Translations under genes and position numbers: made by a program
Origin: SLDF01 sp964537925
GTDB lineage: Bacteria > Bacteroidota > Bacteroidia > Chitinophagales > Saprospiraceae
DNA length: 64,000 bases
Direction of reading: 5' to 3'
Assembly: GCA_964537925.1 (NCBI GenBank)
Contig: CAZICV010000001.1
Location: 186,001 to 250,000 of the forward strand
The notes under the pieces: generated by a model
The model's database searches: none
Seen by the model: the letters and a program-made list of their open reading frames with translations, nothing else
Told to the model about the DNA's origin: nothing
Shown: piece after piece, positions 43,864 to 53,125 of the stretch
Position numbering within the stretch: position 1 is the stretch's first letter
Layout of the letters: every line of letters begins with the position of its first letter

Positions 43864-45300
43864 TTACAATGTAATGGGCTTGCCCAGATAGAAATCGATG
43901 ATCTTCAGACGGAAGATGTAATCATATTTTGCTACCAGGGATTCGATACGCGCCGTATCCAGCCGCGTACGGGCAGAGGTATACTCAAATACCGCAGACC
44001 CGCCCAGGTTGTACCGTTTGTCGGCATCGCTGAAGGCTCTTTCGGCGGCGGCCTCTGAACGCAGGGCCGCCTGGTAAGCCGCTCTGCCCCCCCTGGCATC
44101 GGCGATGGCGCGCTCAACATTGTTCTTCAGATCCAGCAGCACCTGCTGATTGCGGTTCTCTACGCTATACTGGTTGAGGCGGGCGCGTTCGACTGCAGCC
44201 CGTGTCGTACCATTGCTATAGATCGGCACGGACAGCTGTACACCGACCCCTACGCCCAGGTTTTGGTTGAACTGCGAAAGGAAAGGTTGATTCACCAGGT
44301 TCGGGACGGTCTGGAAAAACTGTACCTGCTTGGTCTCTCCATCCAATATGACGGGAGCCGGGGCGCTCAGCGCGAGCGAATAGCCGTCGATCTGCCTGGC
44401 CAGCGAAGAGTAGTTGGTGCTGAAGTTGCCGAAGAGACTGAGCGTGGGGTAATACGCAGACCGGGCTATCCTTTCGCCCAGCAGTGCGCTCTCATACCTG
44501 TACCGTCCTGCCTCCACCTGTGGCTGGGTCTGCAGCGCGGTCCGGTAGACCTGCTCTCCATCGGTGACGATCTCCAGCGCTTCGATATCTATATCGGGTT
44601 TTTCTATCTCAAGTACTGTAGCGTCGGGCAGCTGCAACAGTTGCCTCAGGCTCAGCCAGTCAAGGCGGAGATTGTTCTCGGCGGTGATCAGCAGTCGCTC
44701 ATCACGGGCCACCTGGCTCTGTATCTCCAATAACTCACCCCTCGGGCGCGCTCCGGCGCTGACCAGTTTTTCGGTCTGCCCGGACTGCTCCTGCGTAAGC
44801 GCCAGCGTACGGCGGGCGGTCTCCAGGTTTTCCTGTGAGAATAGCACGGCCAGGTAAGCCTGGGCGACCTGCAGCGACAGGTCATTGACTGCCGCTTCGA
44901 GGTCTTTGGCGGCAGCTTGTACATCGACGCCGGCCTGGCGGATCGTATTATTGATCCGGTTGCCGTTGAAGAGCAGCACACCACTGTTCAGCGAGTACCC
45001 GTTTGTGGCCAGCGACTGTGTCTCGAAAGCATTCGTCGTGGGGTCGATCGTCCGGCCGAATGACATACCTGCCGAAGTGCTGAAATTGAGCGAAGGGAAC
45101 CTCGACTCAATGGCCTGGCGGCGATCTATAGCTGCCGACCGAACGGCAACCTCGGACTGTTTCAGACCGAGATTATGCTCACGGGCGTACCGGATACATT
45201 GCTCCAGCGTCCAGACCTGCCCGCCGGATTGTGTCCAGGCAACAGGAGTCTGCGTACAGACTGTACATATCAGGAAGAGTAAGATGCGGTTGGCTTTCAT
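43864..45300 (-). CDS. TolC-family outer-membrane protein
   Basis: A 478-residue outer-membrane efflux protein with a signal peptide and the two halves of the TolC fold. The opening WTLEQCIRYAREHNLGLKQSEVAVRSA and the repeat in the second half (SVPIYSNGTTRAAVERARLNQYS) are typical. Long amphipathic helices predict a trimeric tunnel. It precedes the adaptor gene. I chose the ATG at 45300 before the signal peptide. Confidence 0.94.
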   Translation of the reverse strand: MKANRILLFLICTVCTQTPVAWTQSGGQVWTLEQCIRYAREHNLGLKQSEVAVRSAAIDRRQAIESRFPSLNFSTSAGMSFGRTIDPTTNAFETQSLATNGYSLNSGVLLFNGNRINNTIRQAGVDVQAAAKDLEAAVNDLSLQVAQAYLAVLFSQENLETARRTLALTQEQSGQTEKLVSAGARPRGELLEIQSQVARDERLLITAENNLRLDWLSLRQLLQLPDATVLEIEKPDIDIEALEIVTDGEQVYRTALQTQPQVEAGRYRYESALLGERIARSAYYPTLSLFGNFSTNYSSLARQIDGYSLALSAPAPVILDGETKQVQFFQTVPNLVNQPFLSQFNQNLGVGVGVQLSVPIYSNGTTRAAVERARLNQYSVENRNQQVLLDLKNNVERAIADARGGRAAYQAALRSEAAAERAFSDADKRYNLGGSAVFEYTSARTRLDTARIESLVAKYDYIFRLKIIDFYLGKPITL

Positions 45301-45418
45301 ATTCGCTGCAGAAATTCGTATCTTAGAATGATACAATACTACTCCACGCAGCAGACAAGACAGAAAAAAATCTATCAATGCCCTGTAAAATCAGATAAAT
45401 CCGCTTCTGCAGGCCTGC

Positions 45419-46678
45419 TCATGACCCGGTCCTGATCCTGCTGTAGCCCACCAGCCTGTCGTAGCGCTCCCCGTAAGGCCTGTAGTATACCAGGATCAGG
45501 TATTCGTTTTCCGTCTCGGACCAGTTACCCTCCAGGGTGTCATGGGTATAATTGTATCCATCGGAGGATGTCACATAGTAGTATTCGTAATAGCCCTGCT
45601 TGAGCATGGTCTCCAGCACATAGGCTTTGCGCGCCTCGTCATAATCCATGCGGAAGCGATCCTGCAGTTTCCAGTCGGTAAAGCCCCCGCAGACATAGAC
45701 TGCAGGGTTGCCGTACAGTTCAGGCGACTCCAGGGCAAAACGCACCAGTGCATACTGCCCTTGCGTAGCGGTCTGGTTCCTGTCCTGGTCGAGTATTACA
45801 AATTTGCCGTTGGCGTCGCGATAGTTGAGGTAGTTCACGCCGTCTCTTGAGCGCTCGGGAATCAGGTCTACGTCGATGCCGTGCGTATATTCGTTGATCG
45901 CCGCTACTTTTTCCGTGCGGAAGAGCAGGTTGCGGACATCGAGATTGCGGAACTGCTTGGCGCCCGGAAATACGATCTTGTCAAAATAGTCGTAGAAGAT
46001 CTCTTCTCCGCGTACGGAGCGCGGCGCAATATCCGTCATAGCGTGCTGCCAGCGGCCGTTCTGGAGTATCGTCAGGGTCACCTCGTTCATCGGGTTGACT
46101 ACGCGTATATCCTTATGTGTGAGCACGATATCCATCTCCTGGTGAGTGCGATACTTGGCGGCATCCGTTGCATTCTTGAGTTGCGGCAACACCTTGAACA
46201 GGTTCTCTACGACCAGGAATCTCCGTGTCAGCAAAGGGGTATTCCGGTTGTCGTCCTGGTAGACATGCAGCAGGTAATTACCGGATACCCGTATGTTCAT
46301 ATCATTGTTCGGAAAGGGCAGCTCATAGTGGGTATAGTCCTCATAAGTATTGACCGAGTAGGCAAAGTCACGCAGGCGCTCCTCTTCGAATCCGTCCAGG
46401 TATTCCAGCGTATTGAGTTGGGAGGGCTGCCAGTTTTTGTCACAGTGCTGTACGCTGTATTTCAGATCCGTGAACCCTCCTCGCATATCATCGAAGGCAA
46501 GGCGGAGATAGCTGCCGCCTGAAAGTGAAAGCATCGGGAAAGCAAGCGGATCACCTGCAATATGAAATTCGACGCTGGCGATCATGGGCGAGTAGATCGT
46601 GTCCTTGACGGACCATTGCGCATGAAGCTGCAGACCGCACAGACAGAACAAAAGTACCAGGCTGTAAGCTTTGAACAT
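45419..46678 (-). CDS. Type IX secretion plug-type protein (DUF5103)
   Basis: A 419-residue protein with a signal peptide, belonging to DUF5103, now described as the T9SS plug protein that seals the SprA translocon from the periplasm. The marks include the beta-rich opening (SLSGGSYLRLAFDDMRGGFT), LKYSVQHCDKNWQPSQLNTL, the DYTHYELPFPNNDMNIRVSG part and the ELYGNPAVYVCGGFTDWKL strand. It supports an active T9SS in this organism. Confidence 0.92.
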   Translation of the reverse strand: MFKAYSLVLLFCLCGLQLHAQWSVKDTIYSPMIASVEFHIAGDPLAFPMLSLSGGSYLRLAFDDMRGGFTDLKYSVQHCDKNWQPSQLNTLEYLDGFEEERLRDFAYSVNTYEDYTHYELPFPNNDMNIRVSGNYLLHVYQDDNRNTPLLTRRFLVVENLFKVLPQLKNATDAAKYRTHQEMDIVLTHKDIRVVNPMNEVTLTILQNGRWQHAMTDIAPRSVRGEEIFYDYFDKIVFPGAKQFRNLDVRNLLFRTEKVAAINEYTHGIDVDLIPERSRDGVNYLNYRDANGKFVILDQDRNQTATQGQYALVRFALESPELYGNPAVYVCGGFTDWKLQDRFRMDYDEARKAYVLETMLKQGYYEYYYVTSSDGYNYTHDTLEGNWSETENEYLILVYYRPYGERYDRLVGYSRIRTGS

Positions 46679-46806
46679 GATGATGTGATTTTGGCGGGAT
46701 CCTGCCGAAAGCTGTACCCAGCCCCGGCCGGTTAACCCGTCTCAGTATGCGATAAACGCTGTATATCCCGTCTCAGGTATGCAAAAGCGCCCAGCTCAAT
46801 ACCGGT

Positions 46807-48288
46807 TTACCTACGACTGTAGTTAGGCGCTTCCTTGGTAATGGTGATATTGTGCGGATGGGATTCGGTAACCCCGGCGGCGGTGATGCGGACAAACTGC
46901 GCTCCCTGCAATTCGTCAATAGTAGCGGCTCCGCAGTATCCCATACTCGCACGCAGCCCGCCGATATACTGTAGCATCACTTCCTGTAGCTGCCCTTTGA
47001 ATGGTACCCGGCCCTCGATACCCTCCGGCACGAGTTTTTTCACATCGTCCTCCACATCCTGGAAGTACCTGTCCTTTGAACCTTGCGCCATCGCACCGAG
47101 CGACCCCATACCCCGGTATACCTTGAACTTGCGTCCATCGAATATAATGGTTTCCCCGGGAGCTTCCTCGACACCGGCAAACAAACCACCGGCCATAATC
47201 GTGTCTGCCCCGGCTGCAATCGCCTTGGCGATATCGCCTGTATAGCGGATCCCACCGTCGCCGACGATCGGGATACCTCTTTTGACGAGGGCCTGCCTGG
47301 CCTGATAGATGGCCGTAAGCTGGGGCACACCTACTCCGGCAACGACACGGGTCGTACAGATACTGCCCGGACCTACGCCTACCTTCACGCCGTTGACGCC
47401 CGCATCTGCCAGCGCCAGTGCGCCTGCACCCGTGGCTACATTGCCACCTATGATCTGCAGGTGCGGATGGAGCCTGCGTACTTCCCGGATAGTGTCCAGT
47501 ACGCCCCTTGAATGCCCGTGTGCGGTGTCGATCACGATGACATCAGCTCCACCGGCAATGAGGGCGTCGACCCGCTCGAAAGTATCGCTGCTGACACCTA
47601 CGGCCGCACCGACAACCAACCGTCCCATACTGTCCTTACAGGCATTGGGATAGTCTTTTTCCTTGATGATATCCTTGTACGTGATCAGCCCTACCAGTAC
47701 GCGGCTGGGAGAGATCACAGGCAGCTTCTCGATCTTGTTCTCCTGGAGTATCCGGCGTGCCTCGAGCAGGGAGGTACCTTCAGGAGCCGTCACCAGGTTT
47801 TCACTGGTCATGATCTCCCGCACCGGGCGTTCAGGGCGTGTCTCGAAGCGCAGATCCCGATTGGTCAGGATACCTATGAGTACATTATTGCTGTCTACGA
47901 CGGGTATGCCACCGATACGATAACGGCGCATCAGGTCCTGCGCATCGCTGACCAGCGCTTCCGCATTCAGCGTGACCGGGTCGAGTATCATACCACTCTC
48001 GCTGCGCTTGACAGACCGGACCTGGTCCGCTTGTTCCTCTATCGGCATGTTCTTGTGCACGATGCCGATACCGCCCTGGCGCGCAATTGCTATGGCCAGG
48101 GATTTTTCCGTGACCGTATCCATCGCCGCCGAGACAATGGGGACATTAAGTTGTATATCTGTGGTGAGCCGGGTGCGAAGACTTACTTCACGGGGAAGGA
48201 CTTCCGAGTATGCGGGAACAAGTAATACGTCATCAAATGTAAATGACTGCCCGCCAAATTTTTCCGAAAAGCTATTCTGTGATTCCAT
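46807..48288 (-). CDS. guaB: Inosine-5'-monophosphate dehydrogenase
   Basis: A 493-residue TIM-barrel enzyme making XMP in guanine synthesis. It has FTFDDVLLVPAYSEVLP, two CBS domains in the middle (about 95-225; LIGILTNRDLRF, LVGLITYKDIIKE), the active-site cysteine loop in GVGPGSICTTRVVAG and the flap with MGSLGAM. The start ATG at 48288 is placed where the family sequence begins. Divergent from tadA by 67 bases. Confidence 0.97.
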   Translation of the reverse strand: MESQNSFSEKFGGQSFTFDDVLLVPAYSEVLPREVSLRTRLTTDIQLNVPIVSAAMDTVTEKSLAIAIARQGGIGIVHKNMPIEEQADQVRSVKRSESGMILDPVTLNAEALVSDAQDLMRRYRIGGIPVVDSNNVLIGILTNRDLRFETRPERPVREIMTSENLVTAPEGTSLLEARRILQENKIEKLPVISPSRVLVGLITYKDIIKEKDYPNACKDSMGRLVVGAAVGVSSDTFERVDALIAGGADVIVIDTAHGHSRGVLDTIREVRRLHPHLQIIGGNVATGAGALALADAGVNGVKVGVGPGSICTTRVVAGVGVPQLTAIYQARQALVKRGIPIVGDGGIRYTGDIAKAIAAGADTIMAGGLFAGVEEAPGETIIFDGRKFKVYRGMGSLGAMAQGSKDRYFQDVEDDVKKLVPEGIEGRVPFKGQLQEVMLQYIGGLRASMGYCGAATIDELQGAQFVRITAAGVTESHPHNITITKEAPNYSRR

Positions 48289-48355
48289 GTGCAAAAATAC
48301 TGCTAATCTGAAAAGCACAAAACTTTGCAATGATAAATCCTCGTAAATTCGGCGG

Positions 48356-48811
48356 ATGTTACAGATCCAGAGCGACGATCACTTCATGTTGCAGGCCTTG
48401 CGTGAGGCGGGCCAGGCCTTCGATGAACAGGAAGTGCCCGTAGGTGCAGTCATCGTATCGGAAGGCAAGATCATCGCACGCGCCTACAACCAGACAGAAC
48501 GGCTGCTGGACGTCACCGCTCACGCCGAGATGATCGCGCTCACCGCAGCGGCAGCACATCTCGGAGCCAAATACCTGACAAAATGTACGCTGTACGTGAC
48601 CCTCGAACCATGTCCTATGTGCGCGGCCGCGCTGCGATGGGCCCAACTCGGAAAGCTGGTCTATGCTGCAGAGGACGAGAAAAACGGGTATATGCGCTTC
48701 GGGAGCGAAATGCTCCATCCCAAGACACAGGTTTCATTCGGGATCAGGCAGGAAGAGAGCCTTCAACTGATGCAGACTTTTTTCAGGCAGCTCCGGGGCA
48801 GCGGCTCTTAA
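48356..48811 (+). CDS. tadA: tRNA adenosine(34) deaminase-type nucleoside deaminase
   Basis: A 151-residue zinc deaminase of the cytidine/deoxycytidylate family. The catalytic motif is complete: His and Glu in VTAHAEMIAL and the cysteines in EPCPMCAAAL. The LFDEQEVPVGAVIV-like N-terminus and C-terminal GSEMLHPKTQVSFGI fit TadA, which makes inosine at position 34 of tRNA-Arg. A guanine-deaminase-like role is the main alternative. Confidence 0.9.
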   Translation: MLQIQSDDHFMLQALREAGQAFDEQEVPVGAVIVSEGKIIARAYNQTERLLDVTAHAEMIALTAAAAHLGAKYLTKCTLYVTLEPCPMCAAALRWAQLGKLVYAAEDEKNGYMRFGSEMLHPKTQVSFGIRQEESLQLMQTFFRQLRGSGS

Positions 48812-48909
48812 AAACTGTTAAGGCGACTGTTAAGTAGTTTTAAATCCGAAAAACCAGGTTGTCCGTATCGTTATTTTTGAACGAGACAACAACTAAAAAC
48901 TATCCAGTT

Positions 48910-49455
48910 ATGCAGATGCGGTTTTTCTTTTTCCTGGCGATCCTGGCAACCGGCCTGAGCGCCTGCTCTCCCAGGCTGAGTCCCTTTACCGACAACCTCT
49001 ACCGCAACAGTGGTTGGTCAGAGCGGGATCTCCGGAAGATCCAGTTTTACGTGTCGCGCGACATCGTACTTCAGCGCAAAATAGACGACACCAAAGGATC
49101 GGTCATCGAAGGGGGCCGTATACGTGTCATCAAAGGATCCTCGTTCGAAGAGATCGTCATACGAAGCGGTACTCCAGGCGCCTTCCTGTTCAGCCCGGAC
49201 GGCAAACGCCTGGCAATCAGTTTCGAGAACGGCAAAGATCCGCGCTTCCTCATGTTCGGCCCGCATGAAAAGAGAGACGGCGCCTATGTGCTGCTGGCTT
49301 CGGACTGGGATAAGGACACGGGAGCGGTCACGTACGGAGAAACATCTTATGTAACCCCTGCCGCCAGCGCCTATGCGACCCTGATGGTGGATTCCCGACA
49401 GGAAGGCCGCACAACTTTCAAGGTACGCAATGCCCCCGGCAGAAGGGTGGACTGA
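48910..49455 (+). CDS. Hypothetical lipoprotein
   Basis: A 181-residue protein with a lipoprotein signal (FFLAILATGLSAC lipobox) starting at the ATG at 48910. The mature part has a beta-rich body with a DLRKIQFYVSRDIVLQRKI segment and SGTPGAFLFSPDGKRLAISF, a pattern seen in several uncharacterised Bacteroidota lipoproteins, but I cannot assign it to a family. It stands alone after tadA. Confidence 0.75.
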   Translation: MQMRFFFFLAILATGLSACSPRLSPFTDNLYRNSGWSERDLRKIQFYVSRDIVLQRKIDDTKGSVIEGGRIRVIKGSSFEEIVIRSGTPGAFLFSPDGKRLAISFENGKDPRFLMFGPHEKRDGAYVLLASDWDKDTGAVTYGETSYVTPAASAYATLMVDSRQEGRTTFKVRNAPGRRVD

Positions 49456-49491
49456 ACATATCCCGGCCCCTGCTAATGTGTGCCAGGCGGA

Positions 49492-50163
49492 TCAGCTCTT
49501 GCGGGACACAATACCCTGCAACATGGGTACAAAGCGGAAATCATCCAACTGCTCGGTATGAAAACTACCACCCGCCTGCCTGTATATACGCAGCATCCGC
49601 TGTACGCCTCCTTCTCCTACGGGAATGACCAGTACACCTCCCGGGCGAAGCTGGGCCAGCAGGGCCTGCGGCACTTCCCGTGCACCGGCCGTAACCAGTA
49701 TCTTGTCGAAAGGCGCTGACTCGGCAATCCCTTTGTAGCCATCCCGGAAAAAGGTCCGTATCCCCGTGTACCCCATCTTCTGCAGCAGGCGGTTGGTCTT
49801 GTGAAAGAGGTTTTCCTGGCGCTCGATGGTATAGACCCTGGCTCCCAAAAGATGCAGTACACAAGCCTGGTAGCCGGAGCCGGTACCCACTTCCAGTACT
49901 TTGTCTCCGGGAGCGATCTGCAACAATGCAGTCTGGTACGCTACCGTGTAAGGCTGCGAGATAGTCTGGTCATCACCTATAGGTAAGGCCTGGTCCTCAT
50001 AAGCCAGCTCCTCGAATGCGCGGTCCAGGAAAAAATGGCGTGGTATGCGGTTGATCGCATCCAGTATCCGCTCATCCTGGATACCCTTTCTCCGCAGCTT
50101 GTCGACCAGTCTGCGACGCATCCCCTTGTGCCTGTAAGTATCCTGCATTTCGAGAACAAACAT
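49492..50163 (-). CDS. pcm: Protein-L-isoaspartate O-methyltransferase
   Basis: A 223-residue enzyme repairing isoaspartyl residues. The AdoMet fold (VLEVGTGSGYQACVLHLLG) is preceded by the diagnostic GDDQTISQPYTVAYQTALL. A further helix region (HHFFLDRAFEELAYEDQALP-like) matches Pcm, and the C-terminal strand VLVIPVGEGGVQRMLRIYR is intact. I chose the ATG at 50163; a start at 50148 is also possible. Confidence 0.95.
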   Translation of the reverse strand: MFVLEMQDTYRHKGMRRRLVDKLRRKGIQDERILDAINRIPRHFFLDRAFEELAYEDQALPIGDDQTISQPYTVAYQTALLQIAPGDKVLEVGTGSGYQACVLHLLGARVYTIERQENLFHKTNRLLQKMGYTGIRTFFRDGYKGIAESAPFDKILVTAGAREVPQALLAQLRPGGVLVIPVGEGGVQRMLRIYRQAGGSFHTEQLDDFRFVPMLQGIVSRKS

Positions 50164-50340
50164 ATAGCAATTGTTTTTAATGCGAAAGGCGCTCAAAAAT
50201 AGCTAATTCACCGCAATTCCGCATCTTACACAGCACAAAAGCGCTGTATTTATTCTCACAAATAAGGCAGCAAAATGGTTCAGACCCTGTCGCGAAAGTT
50301 TGGTATCTTTCCCCATCTAACCAAATCAAGCAAGCGACAC

Positions 50341-51735
50341 ATGAAGATTCAATTCGGTACCGATGGTTGGCGGGCGATCATTGCCCGGGAATATACGGAA
50401 GACAACCTGAAGCGGGTAGCGGAAGCGACCGGACATTGGATGACCGCCAGGGGATATGATACAGCCGTGGTAGGACATGACTGCCGGTTTGCCGGCGAGA
50501 TGTTTGCCGAGACTACAGCCGCTGTGCTGGCTACGATGGGTATACAGGTCTACCTGGCCAGAGGCTTCGTGTCCACACCGATGGTGTCGCTCGGTGTAGT
50601 ACAACTCAATGCGCAGGTGGGTGTAGTGATCACGGCTTCGCACAACCCACCTTCCTACAATGGATTCAAGCTCAAGTCTGCCTACGGCGGCCCCACCATA
50701 CCTTCTGACATATCGGCTGTTGAAGAGCTTATACCCGAACAGAGTACCATCACGCCGCTGCCCGCCGAAGAACTGACCGGCCAGGGCAAGATCCGTATTG
50801 TCGACCTCGAGAGCAGGTACATGGCGCATATCGAGGCCAACTTTGACGTGCCGCTTTTGAAACAGGTAGGGCGCCATCTTGCTTATGACGCCATGTATGG
50901 CGCAGGGCAACGTGTCGTGAGCCAGCTCTTCCCGGATGCAGCGTTGCTGCACTGCGAGTACAACCCTTCTTTCATGGGCCAAGCGCCTGAGCCCATCCAC
51001 AAGAACCTGCAAAAGCTCTCGGCGCTGCTGCGTGGCAACGCGCAACTGACCGTCGGGCTGGCCAATGACGGCGATGCGGACCGGATCGGTATGTACGACG
51101 AGGACGGCAATTTTGTAGACTCTCACAAGATCCTGCTTCTCCTGCTCTATTACCTGTACCACTACAAAGAGCTGCGGGGCGATGTGGTCGTCACTTTTTC
51201 CGTCACCGACAAGATGAAGGTACTGGCCGAAAAACTCGGCTGCCCCTTCGAAGTGACAAAGATCGGCTTCAAATACATTGCCGAGATCATGACACAGCGG
51301 ACTGTGCTGGTCGGCGGTGAAGAATCCGGCGGGCTGGCCGTACTGGGCCATATCCCCGAGCGGGACGGTATATGGGTAGGTCTGCTGATACTCGAGTTCA
51401 TGGCGAAAACAGGTAAAACGCTGAAACAGCTGATCGAACTTATATACGACGAAGTAGGGCATTTTGCCGTAGAGCGGGACGACCACCATATATCCGAAGC
51501 CATCAAGCAGAAAGTGATCCGGCAATGCCGTGAAGGCTCTTATACCAGCTTCGGCCCCTATACCGTGCAACGCAGCCTAGACCTGGATGGCTTCAAGTTT
51601 TACCTGTCAGACAGCGAGTGGGTAATGATCCGGCCATCGGGCACCGAGCCTGTACTGAGAGTATATGCTGAAGCTGCGGACGAAGCTGCCGCCAGATCGA
51701 TACTGGACGCAGTGGCCGAAGTCATCCTCCAATAG
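50341..51735 (+). CDS. Phosphoglucomutase/phosphomannomutase family enzyme
   Basis: A 464-residue alpha-D-phosphohexomutase. It shows the N-terminal FGTDGWRAIIAREYT, the phosphoserine loop VVITASHNPPSYNGFK, the metal loop GLANDGDADRIGM, the sugar-binding GGEESGGLAV and the phosphate-binding VMIRPSGTEPVLRVYAEA. It could interconvert glucose, mannose or glucosamine phosphates; which one cannot be told. The start is the ATG at 50341. Confidence 0.95.
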   Translation: MKIQFGTDGWRAIIAREYTEDNLKRVAEATGHWMTARGYDTAVVGHDCRFAGEMFAETTAAVLATMGIQVYLARGFVSTPMVSLGVVQLNAQVGVVITASHNPPSYNGFKLKSAYGGPTIPSDISAVEELIPEQSTITPLPAEELTGQGKIRIVDLESRYMAHIEANFDVPLLKQVGRHLAYDAMYGAGQRVVSQLFPDAALLHCEYNPSFMGQAPEPIHKNLQKLSALLRGNAQLTVGLANDGDADRIGMYDEDGNFVDSHKILLLLLYYLYHYKELRGDVVVTFSVTDKMKVLAEKLGCPFEVTKIGFKYIAEIMTQRTVLVGGEESGGLAVLGHIPERDGIWVGLLILEFMAKTGKTLKQLIELIYDEVGHFAVERDDHHISEAIKQKVIRQCREGSYTSFGPYTVQRSLDLDGFKFYLSDSEWVMIRPSGTEPVLRVYAEAADEAAARSILDAVAEVILQ

Positions 51736-51770
51736 CAGGCTGCCGGATACTACACCTTCAAAAGAACAAA

Positions 51771-51796
51771 AAGGACCGGGGCATGCTCCGGTCCTT
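51771..51796. terminator. Bidirectional terminator between the mutase gene and the lipoprotein array
   Basis: The nine-base arms AAGGACCGG and CCGGTCCTT are separated by eight bases, with A and T-rich flanks. It should end both the mutase transcript and the array transcript arriving from the opposite side. Confidence 0.82.
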
Positions 51797-51834
51797 CCTT
51801 CATAGATCACACACTACCCTAATTCAAAAAGGAT

Positions 51835-52359
51835 CTAGAGGCACTGTACCGGGTTGCAGTGACTGTCAACCGTCATAAATACCGGCGCGCCGCCCATTAC
51901 GGTCAAAGTATCCGAAGAAGTAGGTGCACCGCCTGAATAACAAGTTATTACAACCGTGGCGCCCCCTGTACCGATATTCCTGACAGCATATACATAACCT
52001 TGCGCAGCGCAGAAAAGATGACTGAGCGTGTCGGGATTCACCGCAGCTTCCCTGTAAGGCCCCGGCACTAAGGTCGCACAACCTGATGGAGGAGTAAAGC
52101 CGGGACAGGGTACGACTGCTGGCGCAGGTGTCACCGTACCGCAAAGCTGTATATTTGGATAAGCCGGTGATGAAGCGATCAAAGTAATGACACAGCAGCA
52201 GGCAGGATCATACCCTGTATTGATACACAAATCACATGGGTCTGCCAAAGCGCTGGAAGCGACTGTCGGATACCTGATCTCCGATTCCCTCTCCTGGCTT
52301 TTCCGACAGGAAGCAACCAGGACTAGTATTGCGAAAAGAGAAATACAAACTGTTTTCAT
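51835..52359 (-). CDS. Cysteine-rich array lipoprotein, member 1
   Basis: A 174-residue lipoprotein (lipobox LVASC followed by RKSQE), last in transcription order. It is clearly related to member 2, sharing DPCDLC, CCCVITLIA, LCGTVTP and CYSGG.PTSSDTL. The mature body has 12 cysteines. Compared with the main group it lacks the cysteine before the LCGT motif and the later N-C-G-type cysteine, which vanish together, and also the extra pair present in members 4-10. It ends MTVDSHCNPVQCL. No family recognised. Confidence 0.85.
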   Translation of the reverse strand: MKTVCISLFAILVLVASCRKSQERESEIRYPTVASSALADPCDLCINTGYDPACCCVITLIASSPAYPNIQLCGTVTPAPAVVPCPGFTPPSGCATLVPGPYREAAVNPDTLSHLFCAAQGYVYAVRNIGTGGATVVITCYSGGAPTSSDTLTVMGGAPVFMTVDSHCNPVQCL

Positions 52360-52460
52360 AAGTGGGTGTTTTGACTAAGCATTAAAAAATAACTCCCGGC
52401 ATCAACCAGAAGAGATATAATCAGCTCATTCAGTATAACTATCAATGAGCCAGCAACTCA

Positions 52461-52988
52461 CTATGGACACGGTACTGGATTACAGCCGCTGTCCACGGTC
52501 ATAAACGCTGCGGGACCACCTCCCGTCAGCAAAAGCGTGTCTGAGGAAGTAGGTACCCCACCGGAATAACACGTGATCTTCAGCAAAGCAGTCCCGGTCC
52601 CCGTATTGGCCACCCTGTATACATAACCGAGAGCAGCACAGAAAAGGTGGCTATCGTCATTACCACTGCTAATAGCGACTTCTCTGAAAGGTCCGGCCGG
52701 GAGATTGCATCCAAAGGGAGGAACAAAACCCGGGCAGGGAGTGATACCGGGTGAGGGAGTCACAGTACCGCAGAGTTCTATACGCGGACCTAGTGTCGAT
52801 GTAGCGATAAGCGTGATGACACAGCAGCAGTTAGGGTCATAGGACGAACTCTCACACAGATCGCATGGATCTGCCAGTCGGCCCGCTGCGGAAGGCGGCG
52901 CCTGGATCCCGGCTTCCGGTCGTTCGCTTTTCCGGCAGGAAACAAGAATGACCGACAAGACCAGGATCAAAAAAAAGATCTTATTCAT
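52461..52988 (-). CDS. Cysteine-rich array lipoprotein, member 2
   Basis: A 175-residue lipoprotein (lipobox LVSC followed by RKSERPE). Its mature part has 12 cysteines and matches member 1 closely: DPCDLCES..DPNCCCVITLIA, IELCGTVTP, the proline-rich PCPGFVPPFGC, SHLFCAALGYVYRV and KITCYSGG. It lacks the same two cysteines as member 1. It ends FMTVDSGCNPVPCP, a terminus shared with members 1, 3, 7 and 11. Function unknown. Confidence 0.85.
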   Translation of the reverse strand: MNKIFFLILVLSVILVSCRKSERPEAGIQAPPSAAGRLADPCDLCESSSYDPNCCCVITLIATSTLGPRIELCGTVTPSPGITPCPGFVPPFGCNLPAGPFREVAISSGNDDSHLFCAALGYVYRVANTGTGTALLKITCYSGGVPTSSDTLLLTGGGPAAFMTVDSGCNPVPCP

Positions 52989-53125
52989 AACGAGTTGGAT
53001 TTTAGTACCCCATATATACCGCCAAAGGACCTTGCGGTGTATACGGGATGGGTGAGACGCATGGATTATGATATCATGTTGGAAACACTATGCACTCGGC
53101 ACTGAAAATTTGTTCTGTCTCCGTT

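Noticed and set aside
46731..46787. Short direct repeat CCCGTCTCAG downstream of guaB as a mobile-element target duplication.
   Set aside because: Only two imperfect copies occur and nothing resembling an element lies between them.
48292..48299. TATTTTTG on the minus strand as a guaB promoter -7 element.
   Set aside because: It is four bases from the ATG, which would place the start site inside or beyond the start codon, and no -33 match was established.
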